Origin: Pseudorhodobacter sp.
GTDB lineage: Bacteria > Pseudomonadota > Alphaproteobacteria > Rhodobacterales > Rhodobacteraceae
Reading direction: 5' to 3'
NCBI GenBank assembly: GCA_014378345.1
Contig: JACMNW010000207.1
Span: 1-7,578 of the forward strand
DNA: 7,578 nt
Numbering within the stretch: the first letter of the stretch is position 1; each line of letters starts with the position of its first letter. Positions 1-6,755 of this stretch are shown one piece after another. The notes below the pieces were generated by a model. The model was not told where the DNA came from, made no database searches, and saw only the letters and a program-made list of their open reading frames with translations. The position numbers were made by a program, and so were the translations under genes.

Positions 1-1
1 C

Positions 2-64
2 CTGTGTCGGGGCGAAATTGCCCTGACTGCCAAAGGCAATGATGTTAAGGTGATCCGGCTTTAA
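2..64 (+). CDS. Possible 3' end of an unidentified gene
   Basis: From base 2 the plus strand is open for 20 codons up to a TAA at 62-64, ending in ...GNDVKVIRL. The codons look ordinary for this genome, but the stretch is too short to identify or to prove as coding. The opposite strand is also open here: the frame of the lipoprotein gene continues without a stop from its TAA to the window edge. If the plus-strand reading is right, this gene and the lipoprotein gene converge and are about 24 bases apart, with the 49-73 hairpin overlapping the stop, which would suit a shared terminator. This is a weak call. Confidence 0.22.
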   Translation: MCRGEIALTAKGNDVKVIRL

Positions 65-73
65 CGGATCACC
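49..73. terminator. Perfect 9-bp hairpin downstream of the lipoprotein gene
   Basis: GGTGATCCG (49-57) and CGGATCACC (65-73) pair perfectly around a 7-base loop. The hairpin begins 15 bases past the stop of the minus-strand lipoprotein gene, where a terminator would sit. There is no good T-tract on either side, so it is not a textbook intrinsic terminator. It may be a weak or factor-assisted terminator, a 3'-end stabilising hairpin, or chance. Confidence 0.4.
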
Positions 74-88
74 AATTACCGGTGGAAG

Positions 89-547
89 TTATCGGCGGAC
101 TGCCCGCGCATTGCGTGCTCCCTGCACGATGATCTGGCTGGTGCCTTCAAGCTTGATATCCGACAGGGACACGGCAACCGCCACTTGGCGCGACCGGGGC
201 GTGTTGACATCGGTTGCCGAAATTGGCGGAAGAACGCGGAAATCATAGATCAGCACGCCTTCCTTTTCGATCGGACGTGCCACCAGTTCGGCATCCCAAT
301 ACCCCTGCACCGGCGTGCGCCCCTCAGCCCGGATGATTGCCCCGCCGGGGAAAGCCTCGATATCCAGCGACAGTACCTCATCCACCAAAGCGCGCGGGTC
401 TTCCGCCGCCGTGGTTGGCAACAACACCTGCTCCACCGGCGCAGACCGGCCGAACCAGTTGAACGGATTCAGGCGCGAGTCGCGGATGGCACCGCAGCCG
501 CCCAACACAACCACCAACGACAGTGTAACCAGCAGCGAAGATTTCAT
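89..547 (-). CDS. Small uncharacterised lipoprotein
   Basis: The product is 152 residues with a short lipoprotein signal: Lys2, then a hydrophobic core LLVTLSLVVVL, then the lipobox L-G-G-C, which places the lipidated cysteine at residue 18. The mature part starts CGAIRDSRLNPFNWFGRS and is probably anchored facing the periplasm. Residues 50-150 look like a compact beta-rich domain with no Cys or catalytic motif that I recognise. The frame can be extended upstream by 35 residues, but those are Arg/Gln-rich and would bury the signal peptide. The start chosen here has GAGGGA about 6 bases upstream. The gene diverges from sufE across 139 bases. I know no function for it. Lipoprotein export is well supported by the sequence, but nothing more is. 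Confidence 0.85.
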   Translation of the reverse strand: MKSSLLVTLSLVVVLGGCGAIRDSRLNPFNWFGRSAPVEQVLLPTTAAEDPRALVDEVLSLDIEAFPGGAIIRAEGRTPVQGYWDAELVARPIEKEGVLIYDFRVLPPISATDVNTPRSRQVAVAVSLSDIKLEGTSQIIVQGARNARAVRR

Positions 548-686
548 GCGCAGTCCCTCAAACCCTTTTCCCTTGGCTATCCGATCCTGCCCGCTTTGAA
601 AAGCGCCGCGACAACAGGTCTGCCGTGAAGGCCTAGACCTTTCGCGCCCCAACCCTTACCTCAGTGTGACACCGGAGAAATTCGCC

Positions 687-1112
687 ATGGCCACCGCCGC
701 ATTTGAAGACATCGCAGACACATTTGAATTCCTTGACGATTGGGAAGATCGCTACCGCCATGTCATCGAACTTGGCCGCGCCATGCCACCGCTTGACGAA
801 GCTTTCCGCGTGCCCGCCTTCAAGGTTGATGGCTGCGCCAGCCAGGTTTGGATCCGGCCCATCATCGCAGGACAGGGAGAAGCAGCCCTGTTCGATTTCA
901 TGGGTGAAAGTGACGCGATGATCGTGCGCGGCCTTATCGCCATTTTGCACGCGCTTTATGCAGGTGTCAGTGCAGCCGATGTGGCCAAGATTGATGCCGC
1001 CGTTGAATTGGGCCGCCTTGGCCTGAACGACCATTTGTCGGCACAACGATCTAACGGCGTGCGCGCTATGGTGGAACGCATTCGCACTACGGCGGCAGAG
1101 GCAGCGGTTTAG
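687..1112 (+). CDS. sufE: SufE family cysteine desulfuration protein
   Basis: SufE accepts persulfide sulfur from the cysteine desulfurase SufS on an active-site cysteine and passes it to the SufBCD scaffold during cytosolic Fe-S cluster assembly. The 141-residue product matches the usual SufE length. It carries the family signature K-V-D-G-C-A-S-Q-V-W, with the sulfur-accepting cysteine at residue 50, close to Cys51 of E. coli SufE. The N-terminal helix FEFLDDWEDRYRHVIELG and the PP-L-D-E-AF stretch before the active-site loop are also typical. A GTG at 666 would add seven residues, but the ATG at 687 has GGAG about 9 bases upstream and gives the usual MATAAFEDIA start. No other suf genes are nearby, so this is a stand-alone sufE. 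Its 3' end overlaps the DUF427 gene tail to tail by four bases (1109-1112). Confidence 0.95.
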   Translation: MATAAFEDIADTFEFLDDWEDRYRHVIELGRAMPPLDEAFRVPAFKVDGCASQVWIRPIIAGQGEAALFDFMGESDAMIVRGLIAILHALYAGVSAADVAKIDAAVELGRLGLNDHLSAQRSNGVRAMVERIRTTAAEAAV

Positions 1113-1450
1113 CTGCGCACCACCTTCACTTTGTCTGTGTAAAACGCCAGATGCCCGGCAATCGCATCCATGCCTTCAATCGGGGCTTCATACGACCACA
1201 CCGCGTCTTTCAAAACGCGGGCGCCTGTGACGATGGAATAATAACTGGCTTGCCCCTTCCACGGGCAGGTGCTTGTACGAGCGCTTGCATCCAGCAGCGC
1301 CATCGCCACATCTTCGCGCGGTACGTAAATCACTGGGGCATGGGACCCTTCGGTCATCTCCAACGCACGAGACGATTCGCCTATCACTGCGCCATCCGCA
1401 CGGATCACATAGGTTCCTGGGGCTTGGCGAATTTTGATATGGTCTGCCAT
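1109..1450 (-). CDS. DUF427 domain protein
   Basis: This 113-residue protein is essentially one DUF427 (NTP_transf_9) domain, a small cytosolic fold of unproven function that is widespread in bacteria and fungi. Visible family features are G-x-V-I-x-x-S (residues 20-27), VIYVPREDV (40-48), the central C-P-W-K-G-x-A-x-Y-Y motif (62-71) and A-V-W-S-Y-E-A-P (83-90). The frame is open another 31 codons upstream, but that stretch looks non-coding. The chosen ATG has GGAGCACGAC directly before it, a good ribosome site, and gives the normal MADHIKI start. It lies 62 bases after the aminopeptidase P gene on the same strand with no obvious terminator between, so it is probably the last gene of the cobT-peptidase operon. 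Confidence 0.9.
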   Translation of the reverse strand: MADHIKIRQAPGTYVIRADGAVIGESSRALEMTEGSHAPVIYVPREDVAMALLDASARTSTCPWKGQASYYSIVTGARVLKDAVWSYEAPIEGMDAIAGHLAFYTDKVKVVRS

Positions 1451-1512
1451 GTCGTGCTCCGATTTATGGGTCCACACATACAGCTGGCAGGCAAGCGATG
1501 TTTGCGCAAGCA

Positions 1513-3315
1513 TTACAGTGGCGCAGTGGCGGCGATCAGCCAAGTCAGCGCATCTGCGCTTAGCCGGGGGCCAATTTTAGCGCGGGTTTCCGCGTGATAT
1601 TCATCCAGCCAAGCCCGTTCGCCGGGGGCTAACAGGTCCACCAGAATCAACCGCCGATCCAGCGGCACGAAGGCCAGCGTCTCAAACGCCAGATGTACAC
1701 GCGCATCCGCCCCGGCCAAGGCAGGCGCAGGTTCGACGACAATAAGGTTCTCCAGCCGGATGCCAAACGCCCCTTCGCGGTAATACCCTGGCTCGTTGGA
1801 TAGAATCATGCCCACTTCCAGCGGCACATCCGACACCCGGCTGATCCGCTGCGGCCCTTCATGCACTGACAAAAATGCGCCCACACCGTGCCCGGTGCCA
1901 TGGTCAAAATCCATACCCGACAGCCACAGATTGTACCGCGCCAACGGGTCCAGATCGCGCCCCGCGAGGCCTTTCGGGAACCGCACCCGGCTGATGGCAA
2001 TCATGCCTTGCAACACGCGCGTATAGCACGCCCGCGCCTCGTGCCCCGGATCACCAACCGCGATTGTTCTGGTGATATCGGTGGTGCCATCCACATATTG
2101 CGCGCCAGAATCTACCAGCAAAAGCTCGTTTTGCTGCACAGTCCGGTTTGACCCCTCGGTCACCCGGTAGTGCATGATCGCGCCATTTGGCCCCGACCCA
2201 CAGATCGTATCGAAGGAAATGTCGTGCAAAACATTCGTCGCCCGCCGAAACCCTTCCAGCGCCGTCACCACATCAATTTCGGTCAATCCACCTTCCGGAG
2301 CACGCGCGTCGAGCCAGCACAAAAATTCTGCCATCGCGGCACCATCGCGCAAATGCGCTTCACGCGTCGCTGCGATTTCAGCCGGGTTCTTGCAGGCTTT
2401 GGGCAAGCGGCAGGGGTCTGCCCCCCAAGCCACCTCGATCCCCGCGTCCTTCATTTCATGGCTTACCGCCAGCGGGGCGGTTGCACGGTCCACCCGCACG
2501 GGGCCGGTCAAAACACGCAAAGCCGCCACAAACGCTGCAACTGGTTGCAAATCAACCGCAGCCCCCAAATGCGCACGCACTTCGGCCCCAAACTTCGCCG
2601 GATCAGCAAATACCGTCACCCGTGCATCATCGTACAAAATGGCAAAACCATGCACAATCGGGTTGCGCGGCACATCCGCGCCCCTGATGTTCAACAGCCA
2701 GCAAAGGCTATCCGGCAACGTAATCACCGCTGACGTTTGCCCTGCTTTCCGCAAACCCTCTGCCAGCTTTGCGCGCTTGGCCACGCTGCTTTCCCCAGCC
2801 AAAGCCTCAGGATGCACAAAGGCCAGACCCATAGGTGCTATTGGCTGGTCGCTCCATACGGAATCAACAATATTCCCACAAGACCGCAGGGTTACGCGCG
2901 TATCTTCAAGTGCTATCTCAAGTGCCGCAATCTCATCTGCGGTATGCAACCACGGATCAAACCCCACCACACCTGCGTTCAGATTCTCTTTGATCCAAGC
3001 CCCTGCCGACATCTCGGGCCAAGGCACTGGGGTAAACTGTGCCAGATCCACTTGCCCCTTCACCTGCACCCGGTAGCGTCCGTCAATGAACACACCCGCC
3101 ACATCCGGCAGCACGACGCAAAACCCCGCAGACCCCGTAAACCCCGTCAACCATTGCAACCGTTCATCGCGCGCCGCCACATATTCCCCCTGATGCGCGT
3201 CGGCACGGGGGATGATGAACCCTGCCAAGCCCTCAGCCGCCAAAGCGCCCCGTAGTATGGCCAGCCGCGCCGCGCCAGTTTCAGGTGAAGCTACCGCGTC
3301 AAACGATTGAAACAT
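1513..3315 (-). CDS. Aminopeptidase P family (Xaa-Pro aminopeptidase), long form
   Basis: The enzyme removes the N-terminal residue from peptides whose second residue is proline, in the cytosol, using a dinuclear metal site (usually Mn) in a pita-bread fold (M24). At 600 residues it is the long, three-domain type like eukaryotic XPNPEP1, not the shorter E. coli PepP. Two creatinase-like N-terminal domains (about 1-150 and 160-310) precede the catalytic domain (about 315-535), followed by the C-terminal M24C segment with E-R-A-W-L-D-E-Y-H. All expected metal ligands are present: D402 (LLVDSG), D413 (TTDITR), H476 (HGTGHGVG), E508 (SNEPGYY) and E522 (RLENL). H382 and H485 (VHEGP) complete the active site. 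Spacings agree with human XPNPEP1 as I remember it. The gene looks intact. Its ATG overlaps the cobT stop as TGATG, implying translational coupling. Confidence 0.95.
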   Translation of the reverse strand: MFQSFDAVASPETGAARLAILRGALAAEGLAGFIIPRADAHQGEYVAARDERLQWLTGFTGSAGFCVVLPDVAGVFIDGRYRVQVKGQVDLAQFTPVPWPEMSAGAWIKENLNAGVVGFDPWLHTADEIAALEIALEDTRVTLRSCGNIVDSVWSDQPIAPMGLAFVHPEALAGESSVAKRAKLAEGLRKAGQTSAVITLPDSLCWLLNIRGADVPRNPIVHGFAILYDDARVTVFADPAKFGAEVRAHLGAAVDLQPVAAFVAALRVLTGPVRVDRATAPLAVSHEMKDAGIEVAWGADPCRLPKACKNPAEIAATREAHLRDGAAMAEFLCWLDARAPEGGLTEIDVVTALEGFRRATNVLHDISFDTICGSGPNGAIMHYRVTEGSNRTVQQNELLLVDSGAQYVDGTTDITRTIAVGDPGHEARACYTRVLQGMIAISRVRFPKGLAGRDLDPLARYNLWLSGMDFDHGTGHGVGAFLSVHEGPQRISRVSDVPLEVGMILSNEPGYYREGAFGIRLENLIVVEPAPALAGADARVHLAFETLAFVPLDRRLILVDLLAPGERAWLDEYHAETRAKIGPRLSADALTWLIAATAPL

Positions 3316-5186
3316 CAGCCAAACTTTCGCTTTCCAAATGCCTTCGCCCGCTTCTTCGCATCCACTTCAAACAGCCCGGCCAACTGTTCGGTCATTGCCC
3401 CCGCCAACTGCTCCACATCAGTAATCGTCACCGCGCGCTGATAATACCGCGTTACGTCATGGCCAATACCAATGGCAATCAGTTCAACCTGACGGCGCTT
3501 TTCAACCATGGCAATTACGTCGCGCAGGTGCTTTTCAAGATAGTTCGCCGGGTTGACCGACAGGGTGCTATCGTCCACTGGCGCACCGTCGGAAATCACC
3601 ATCAGAATTTTCCGCGCCTCTGGCCGCGCCGCCATCCGCCTGTGCGCCCATTCCAGCGCCTCGCCGTCGATGTTTTCCTTCAAAAGCCCTTCTTTCATCA
3701 TCAGCCCCAGATTGGGCCGCGCGCGCCGCCAAGGCGCATCGGCGGATTTGTAGATGATATGGCGCAAATCGTTCAGCCGCCCAGGCTGCTGCGCGCGCCC
3801 GGCTGCTAACCAGCGTTCCCGCGCCTGACCGCCTTTCCAAGCCCGCGTGGTAAAGCCCAGAATTTCCACCTTTACGGAGCACCGCTCCAAAGTCCGCGCC
3901 AGCACATCGGCACAAATTGCAGCTATTGAGATCGGCCGCCCGCGCATTGAGCCAGAGTTATCCAGCAACAGCGTGACACAAGTATCACGAAACTCGGTAT
4001 CCTTTTCGCGCTTGAACGACAGCGGTGTTGTCGGGTTCGCCACCACCCGCGCAAGACGCCCGGCATCCAGCGTGCCTTCTTCCAGATCAAATTCCCAGCT
4101 ACGGTTCTGTTGCGCCTGTAGACGCCGTTGCAATTTATTCGCCAGCCTGGAGACCGCACCCTTTAACGGTTCCAACTGCTGATCAAGATACGCCCGTAGC
4201 CGTTCCAGTTCCGCCGTTTCCGCCAAATCCTCCGCCCGGATTTCTTCATCAAAGTCAGTGGTATACACGGCATAATTCGGGTCAGCATCCGAATGCGGCG
4301 CAGGGGCAGGCGGCTCTAACGGAGCCTCGCCTTCCGGCAATTCCGCCTCGTCGCCTTGCTCCATATCGGCGCTGTCTTCCATGGTGACCTGCGCCTGTGA
4401 CGCATCTTGCTGGTCATCCTGGGTCTGCTCGGGCGAGGCTTCAGAATCCTCCCCCTCATCCTGCTCATCGCCAGATGAATCTGGCTGATCTTCGTCCTGC
4501 TCGGCCTCGTCCGCGCCATCCTCAGGGTCGTCCATATCGGGGTCATCGCCCAACTGGTCGCCATAACCAAGATCAGCAATCACCTTGCGGGCAAGCCGCG
4601 CAAACGCCGCCTGATCCGCCAACACATGGTCCAGATTGCTCAGCGTTTCCTGCGCTTGCCCCTCGATAAATTCGCGCCACAGCCCCATCACATTGGCGGC
4701 CCCTTTGGGCAAATCGCGCCCCGTTGCCAGATGCCGCACCAGATACCCGGCAGCCACAGCCAAAGGCGCATCCGCTTTTGCGGTAATCTGCGCATAGCCC
4801 TTGCGGTCCGCCTCATGGCCGATTTTGGCATCAATATTGCCCGCCGTGCCTGGCATGGACCGCGCCCCCACCGCCTCGCAGCGTGCGGTTTCCATCGCAT
4901 CGTAAATCTCACGCGCCAGCGCCCCGGTTGGGGTATAGCGCTGCGACACGCTGTCATCATGGAATTTGCGCCGCAAAGCAAATGCATCCGCTGTGCCGCG
5001 CGCCAACAACACCTCATCGCGGGTCATCCGCCGCGACACCTGCGGCAAGCGCATATTGTCTTTGGTCATCCCCGATGGGTCGACCGAGAATGTCACCGTC
5101 AAATCGGGATCATTCGCCATGGTTTTGGTGGCCTCGGCGAGGGCCTTCTTGAACGGATCGGCGGGGTTGTCACTGGCTTTGGTCAT
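3315..5186 (-). CDS. cobT: Aerobic cobaltochelatase subunit CobT
   Basis: CobT pairs with the AAA+ ATPase CobS to form the chaperone complex that, with the large subunit CobN, inserts Co2+ into hydrogenobyrinic acid a,c-diamide using ATP (oxygen-dependent cobalamin pathway, cytosol). The 623-residue length is near the 631 of the Pseudomonas denitrificans protein. Order of parts: an N-terminal domain (about 1-210); a highly acidic Asp/Glu/Gln linker (about 213-290), typical of CobT and of the related BchD; and a C-terminal von Willebrand A domain with the metal-binding MIDAS motif D-N-S-G-S-M (D409, S411, S413), T446/T447 and D533 (ISDGAP). The Shine-Dalgarno before the ATG is weak, but the MTKASDNPADPFKKAL start is typical. 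The gene is separated from cobS by about 2 kb and diverges from a flavin reductase gene, so it needs its own promoter within 5187-5371. It is probably first in an operon with the peptidase and DUF427 genes. Confidence 0.97.
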   Translation of the reverse strand: MTKASDNPADPFKKALAEATKTMANDPDLTVTFSVDPSGMTKDNMRLPQVSRRMTRDEVLLARGTADAFALRRKFHDDSVSQRYTPTGALAREIYDAMETARCEAVGARSMPGTAGNIDAKIGHEADRKGYAQITAKADAPLAVAAGYLVRHLATGRDLPKGAANVMGLWREFIEGQAQETLSNLDHVLADQAAFARLARKVIADLGYGDQLGDDPDMDDPEDGADEAEQDEDQPDSSGDEQDEGEDSEASPEQTQDDQQDASQAQVTMEDSADMEQGDEAELPEGEAPLEPPAPAPHSDADPNYAVYTTDFDEEIRAEDLAETAELERLRAYLDQQLEPLKGAVSRLANKLQRRLQAQQNRSWEFDLEEGTLDAGRLARVVANPTTPLSFKREKDTEFRDTCVTLLLDNSGSMRGRPISIAAICADVLARTLERCSVKVEILGFTTRAWKGGQARERWLAAGRAQQPGRLNDLRHIIYKSADAPWRRARPNLGLMMKEGLLKENIDGEALEWAHRRMAARPEARKILMVISDGAPVDDSTLSVNPANYLEKHLRDVIAMVEKRRQVELIAIGIGHDVTRYYQRAVTITDVEQLAGAMTEQLAGLFEVDAKKRAKAFGKRKFG

Positions 5187-5371
5187 GCCCCAGATTAATC
5201 ACCCGAAGCGCGCGGGGGCAAGGGTGGCAACGGCTTCATCGCGGCATTCCTTCGCAAGACAATCGCCGTTGTGCATAGGCGCACGGAACATCTCCAGTTG
5301 TGCGCAGTTGCTATAGCGACAGACACAATCAATTTATCGCAAGCATTCACTCTGTCTCAATAGGAAAACCC
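5187..5371. promoter_or_regulatory. Divergent intergenic region of cobT and the flavin reductase gene
   Basis: This 185-base gap separates two divergent genes and so should hold both promoters. For the plus-strand flavin reductase gene, TG-C-TATAGC (5309-5317) resembles an extended -10 element, but no convincing -35 lies at the right distance. AGGAA at 5362-5366 is its ribosome site. I found no convincing cobT promoter. There is no recognisable cobalamin riboswitch here: the conserved box motifs are absent. Confidence 0.4.
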
Positions 5372-5959
5372 ATGGCTAACAAACCCAAAATTGCCCTCAT
5401 CATCGGCTCCACCCGCGCCGCGCGTTTTGCCGATATTCCAGCACAATGGATGTTGAAGCAAGCTGAGGCCCGTAGCGATATGACCATCGAACTGGTCGAT
5501 CTGCGCGATTATAACTTGCCGCTGTTCAACGATATGGCATCAAACGCTTATGTGCCGACCGCCGATGCAGGTGTTGCCGTCTGGCAAAAAAAACTTGCCG
5601 AATTTGACGGCTATATTTTTGTTGTCGCTGAATACAACCATTCCGTCACCGGATCGCTGAAAAACGCCCTCGATAACGCCTATGTTGAATGGGCGCACAA
5701 ACCAATGGCAGCCATCGCCTACGGCTCCATGGGCGGTGCCCGTGCGCTGGAACACCTGCGCGGAATTGCGGTAGAATTGCAAATGGTGCCCGTACGTAAC
5801 GCAGTCCACATCGGCGGCGGCGATTTCTGGAAGGTCCACCCCGGCATGGGCGGCTCAGGCAATATGGCTGATATTGAAGCAGCCTTGCTGCCATCCGCCA
5901 AACTGACGCTGGATGATGTGGTCTGGTGGGCGAATGCCACGATGGCGGCTAAGGCGTAG
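5372..5959 (+). CDS. NAD(P)H-dependent FMN reductase family protein
   Basis: This 195-residue flavodoxin-fold oxidoreductase belongs to the NADPH-dependent FMN reductase family (PF03358; relatives include ChrR/YieF, EmoB and SsuE-like enzymes). Such proteins bind FMN and reduce flavins, quinones or small electrophiles with NAD(P)H in the cytosol. Visible features are the beta strand and FMN-phosphate loop I-A-L-I-I-G-S-T-R (residues 7-15), the flavin-contacting V-A-E-Y-N-H-S-V-T-G-S-L-K-N-A-L-D (85-101) and Y-G-S-M-G-G-A-R-A (117-125). The frame extends 24 residues upstream, but ATG 5372 has AGGAA 5 bases before it and gives the family start. The gene diverges from cobT and ends in a strong terminator, so it is probably transcribed alone. 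The true substrate cannot be told from the sequence. It is not of the CobR (PF01613-type) flavin reductase family. Confidence 0.9.
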   Translation: MANKPKIALIIGSTRAARFADIPAQWMLKQAEARSDMTIELVDLRDYNLPLFNDMASNAYVPTADAGVAVWQKKLAEFDGYIFVVAEYNHSVTGSLKNALDNAYVEWAHKPMAAIAYGSMGGARALEHLRGIAVELQMVPVRNAVHIGGGDFWKVHPGMGGSGNMADIEAALLPSAKLTLDDVVWWANATMAAKA

Positions 5960-5984
5960 ATTACTCGTAGACCACAAAAATTGC

Positions 5985-6015
5985 GTAGGGTGCGCATTCA
6001 TTGCGCACCTTTTTT
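5985..6015 (+). terminator. Rho-independent terminator of the flavin reductase gene
   Basis: GGTGCGCA (5989-5996) pairs perfectly with TGCGCACC (6002-6009) around the loop TTCAT, and six T residues follow (6010-6015). It lies about 30 bases after the flavin reductase stop. An A5 run at 5976-5980 gives a T5 on the other strand about 8 bases beyond the stem, so the structure may also stop minus-strand transcripts from the toxin gene, whose TAA begins at 6016 inside the T-tract. The left arm reads GTAGGGTGCGCA, resembling dispersed palindromic intergenic repeats seen in many bacterial genomes. Confidence 0.85.
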
Positions 6016-6436
6016 ATGTAAAACCCCAAGGGTCGATCACCACAACGCCGGGAAACTGAAAATCCCGCGTGTTTCGGGTGACAATCGTAAACCCACGGAT
6101 AATCGCGGTCGCCGCAATCAAGCTGTCCGCAAACGGAGCTGGATCTGGCACATGCAAAGACGCCGCAAGCGCTGCCACCCGGTCGTCCACGGGAATGATG
6201 CGGCCTAAAAAAGCTGGCATCAGCCTGCTTTCAATCCACGCCCGCAAAGTAGCACCCTGTTTTTCGTCGCGCCGTTCCATCAATAGCGCGCCCTTTTCAA
6301 TTTCAAAAATCGTTATGACGGAAATGAAAAGCCGCTCAATTGGCTGCGAGTCGGCCCATGCAACAACGCGCGGATCGGCCTTGCCGTAGCTGTCCTTGCG
6401 AAACTCTGACAGGACATTGGTGTCCAGCAGGTTCAT
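6014..6436 (-). CDS. PIN-domain toxin, VapC/FitB-like
   Basis: This 140-residue protein is a complete PIN-domain ribonuclease of the VapC/FitB group. As a toxin it would cleave RNA (tRNA or rRNA in characterised VapCs) when its antitoxin is lost. The acidic catalytic set is present: D5 in M-N-L-L-D-T-N-V-L-S-E, E45 in T-I-F-E-I-E-K-G, D104 in P-F-A-D-S-L-I-A-A-T-A, and the T-R-N-T-R-D-F motif (N122, D125). Residues I134-P136 and W137 form the usual C-terminal strand. It is probably active, as nothing is truncated. The start ATG overlaps the antitoxin stop as ATGA (6433-6436), so the two are translationally coupled. The stop lies inside the T-tract of the neighbouring terminator. The target RNA cannot be inferred. 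Confidence 0.93.
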   Translation of the reverse strand: MNLLDTNVLSEFRKDSYGKADPRVVAWADSQPIERLFISVITIFEIEKGALLMERRDEKQGATLRAWIESRLMPAFLGRIIPVDDRVAALAASLHVPDPAPFADSLIAATAIIRGFTIVTRNTRDFQFPGVVVIDPWGFT

Positions 6437-6699
6437 GTTTCAAAGTCGAAATCAACCGCGCGCTCCGGCCCCCGGTTCCGGAAATCATCAAACTCGATGT
6501 CTATATCCGCCATCTCCGGCATGGCCAGCATATCAAGGATCGACTGTTTGGGCCCCGCCAAACGTTCATACGCCTCCACCGTCAGCAAAACATGCGTGGT
6601 CCGGCCCCGGTCGGTCACAAACACCGGCCCAGACGCCGCCTCACGCTTGGCACGAGAGGTGTCTTGGTTGAATTCACGCGATGTAAGTGTAGCAGTCAT
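6433..6699 (-). CDS. Phd/YefM-type antitoxin partnered with the PIN toxin
   Basis: This 88-residue protein matches the Phd/YefM antitoxin family (PF02604). The N-terminal DNA-binding and dimerisation part holds S-R-E-F-N-Q-D-T-S-R-A-K (residues 7-18), G-P-V-F-V-T-D-R-G-R (24-33) and T-H-V-L-L-T-V-E-A-Y-E-R-L (35-47). The acidic, aromatic tail M-A-D-I-D-I-E-F-D-D-F (63-73) is the kind of segment that wraps and blocks a PIN toxin. It should neutralise the toxin encoded directly downstream and repress its own promoter, where an inverted repeat overlaps the -10. AAGGTG about 6 bases before the ATG serves as ribosome site. Antitoxin first, toxin second with a 4-base overlap is the classic order. 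Confidence 0.92.
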   Translation of the reverse strand: MTATLTSREFNQDTSRAKREAASGPVFVTDRGRTTHVLLTVEAYERLAGPKQSILDMLAMPEMADIDIEFDDFRNRGPERAVDFDFET

Positions 6700-6711
6700 G
6701 GGGCACCTTTG

Positions 6712-6731
6712 ATGTAGATATGTTGCTACAT
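6712..6731 (-). promoter_or_regulatory. Likely operator of the toxin-antitoxin operon
   Basis: ATGTAG (6712-6717) and CTACAT (6726-6731) form a perfect 6-bp inverted repeat with 8 bases between. It overlaps the proposed -10 element and the start of transcription, which is the usual position for an antitoxin-bound operator. Binding itself is inferred from family behaviour. Confidence 0.6.
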
Positions 6732-6755
6732 AGCAGGGGTTAGGGGGAAAATCAA
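6727..6755 (-). promoter_or_regulatory. Sigma-70-like promoter of the toxin-antitoxin operon
   Basis: Read on the minus strand, TTGATT (6755-6750) is followed by a 17-base spacer and TATGTA (6732-6727), with TG-C directly before the -10 (extended -10 form). The predicted start near 6720 leaves a leader of about 20 bases before the antitoxin ATG. The individual hexamers are imperfect, but spacing, the TG extension and position agree. Confidence 0.55.

Noticed and set aside
592..605. Small hairpin CGCTT-TGAA-AAGCG between the lipoprotein gene and sufE
   Set aside because: A 5-bp stem without a T-tract, between divergent genes; likely chance.
548..652. 35-residue N-terminal extension of the lipoprotein frame
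   Set aside because: It would place a basic stretch before a perfect lipoprotein signal and lacks support compared with the internal ATG with its own ribosome site.
1451..1543. 31-residue N-terminal extension of the DUF427 frame overlapping the peptidase gene end
   Set aside because: The internal ATG at 1450 has a strong GGAG ribosome site and gives the standard family start.
2174..3076. 300-codon open frame on the plus strand inside the aminopeptidase P gene
   Set aside because: It is antisense to a gene with complete active-site motifs. Its translation is Ser/Ala/Arg-rich with no recognisable domain, as expected of a mirror frame in GC-rich DNA.
3568..4579. Several open frames of about 80-120 codons on both strands inside cobT
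   Set aside because: CobT is continuous and well matched throughout. The other frames have low-complexity or Arg/Pro-rich translations typical of shadows.
5372..5959. Assignment of the flavin reductase as CobR
   Set aside because: Its G-S-T-R loop and E-Y-N-H-S motifs belong to the flavodoxin-like PF03358 family, not to the CobR-type flavin reductase fold.
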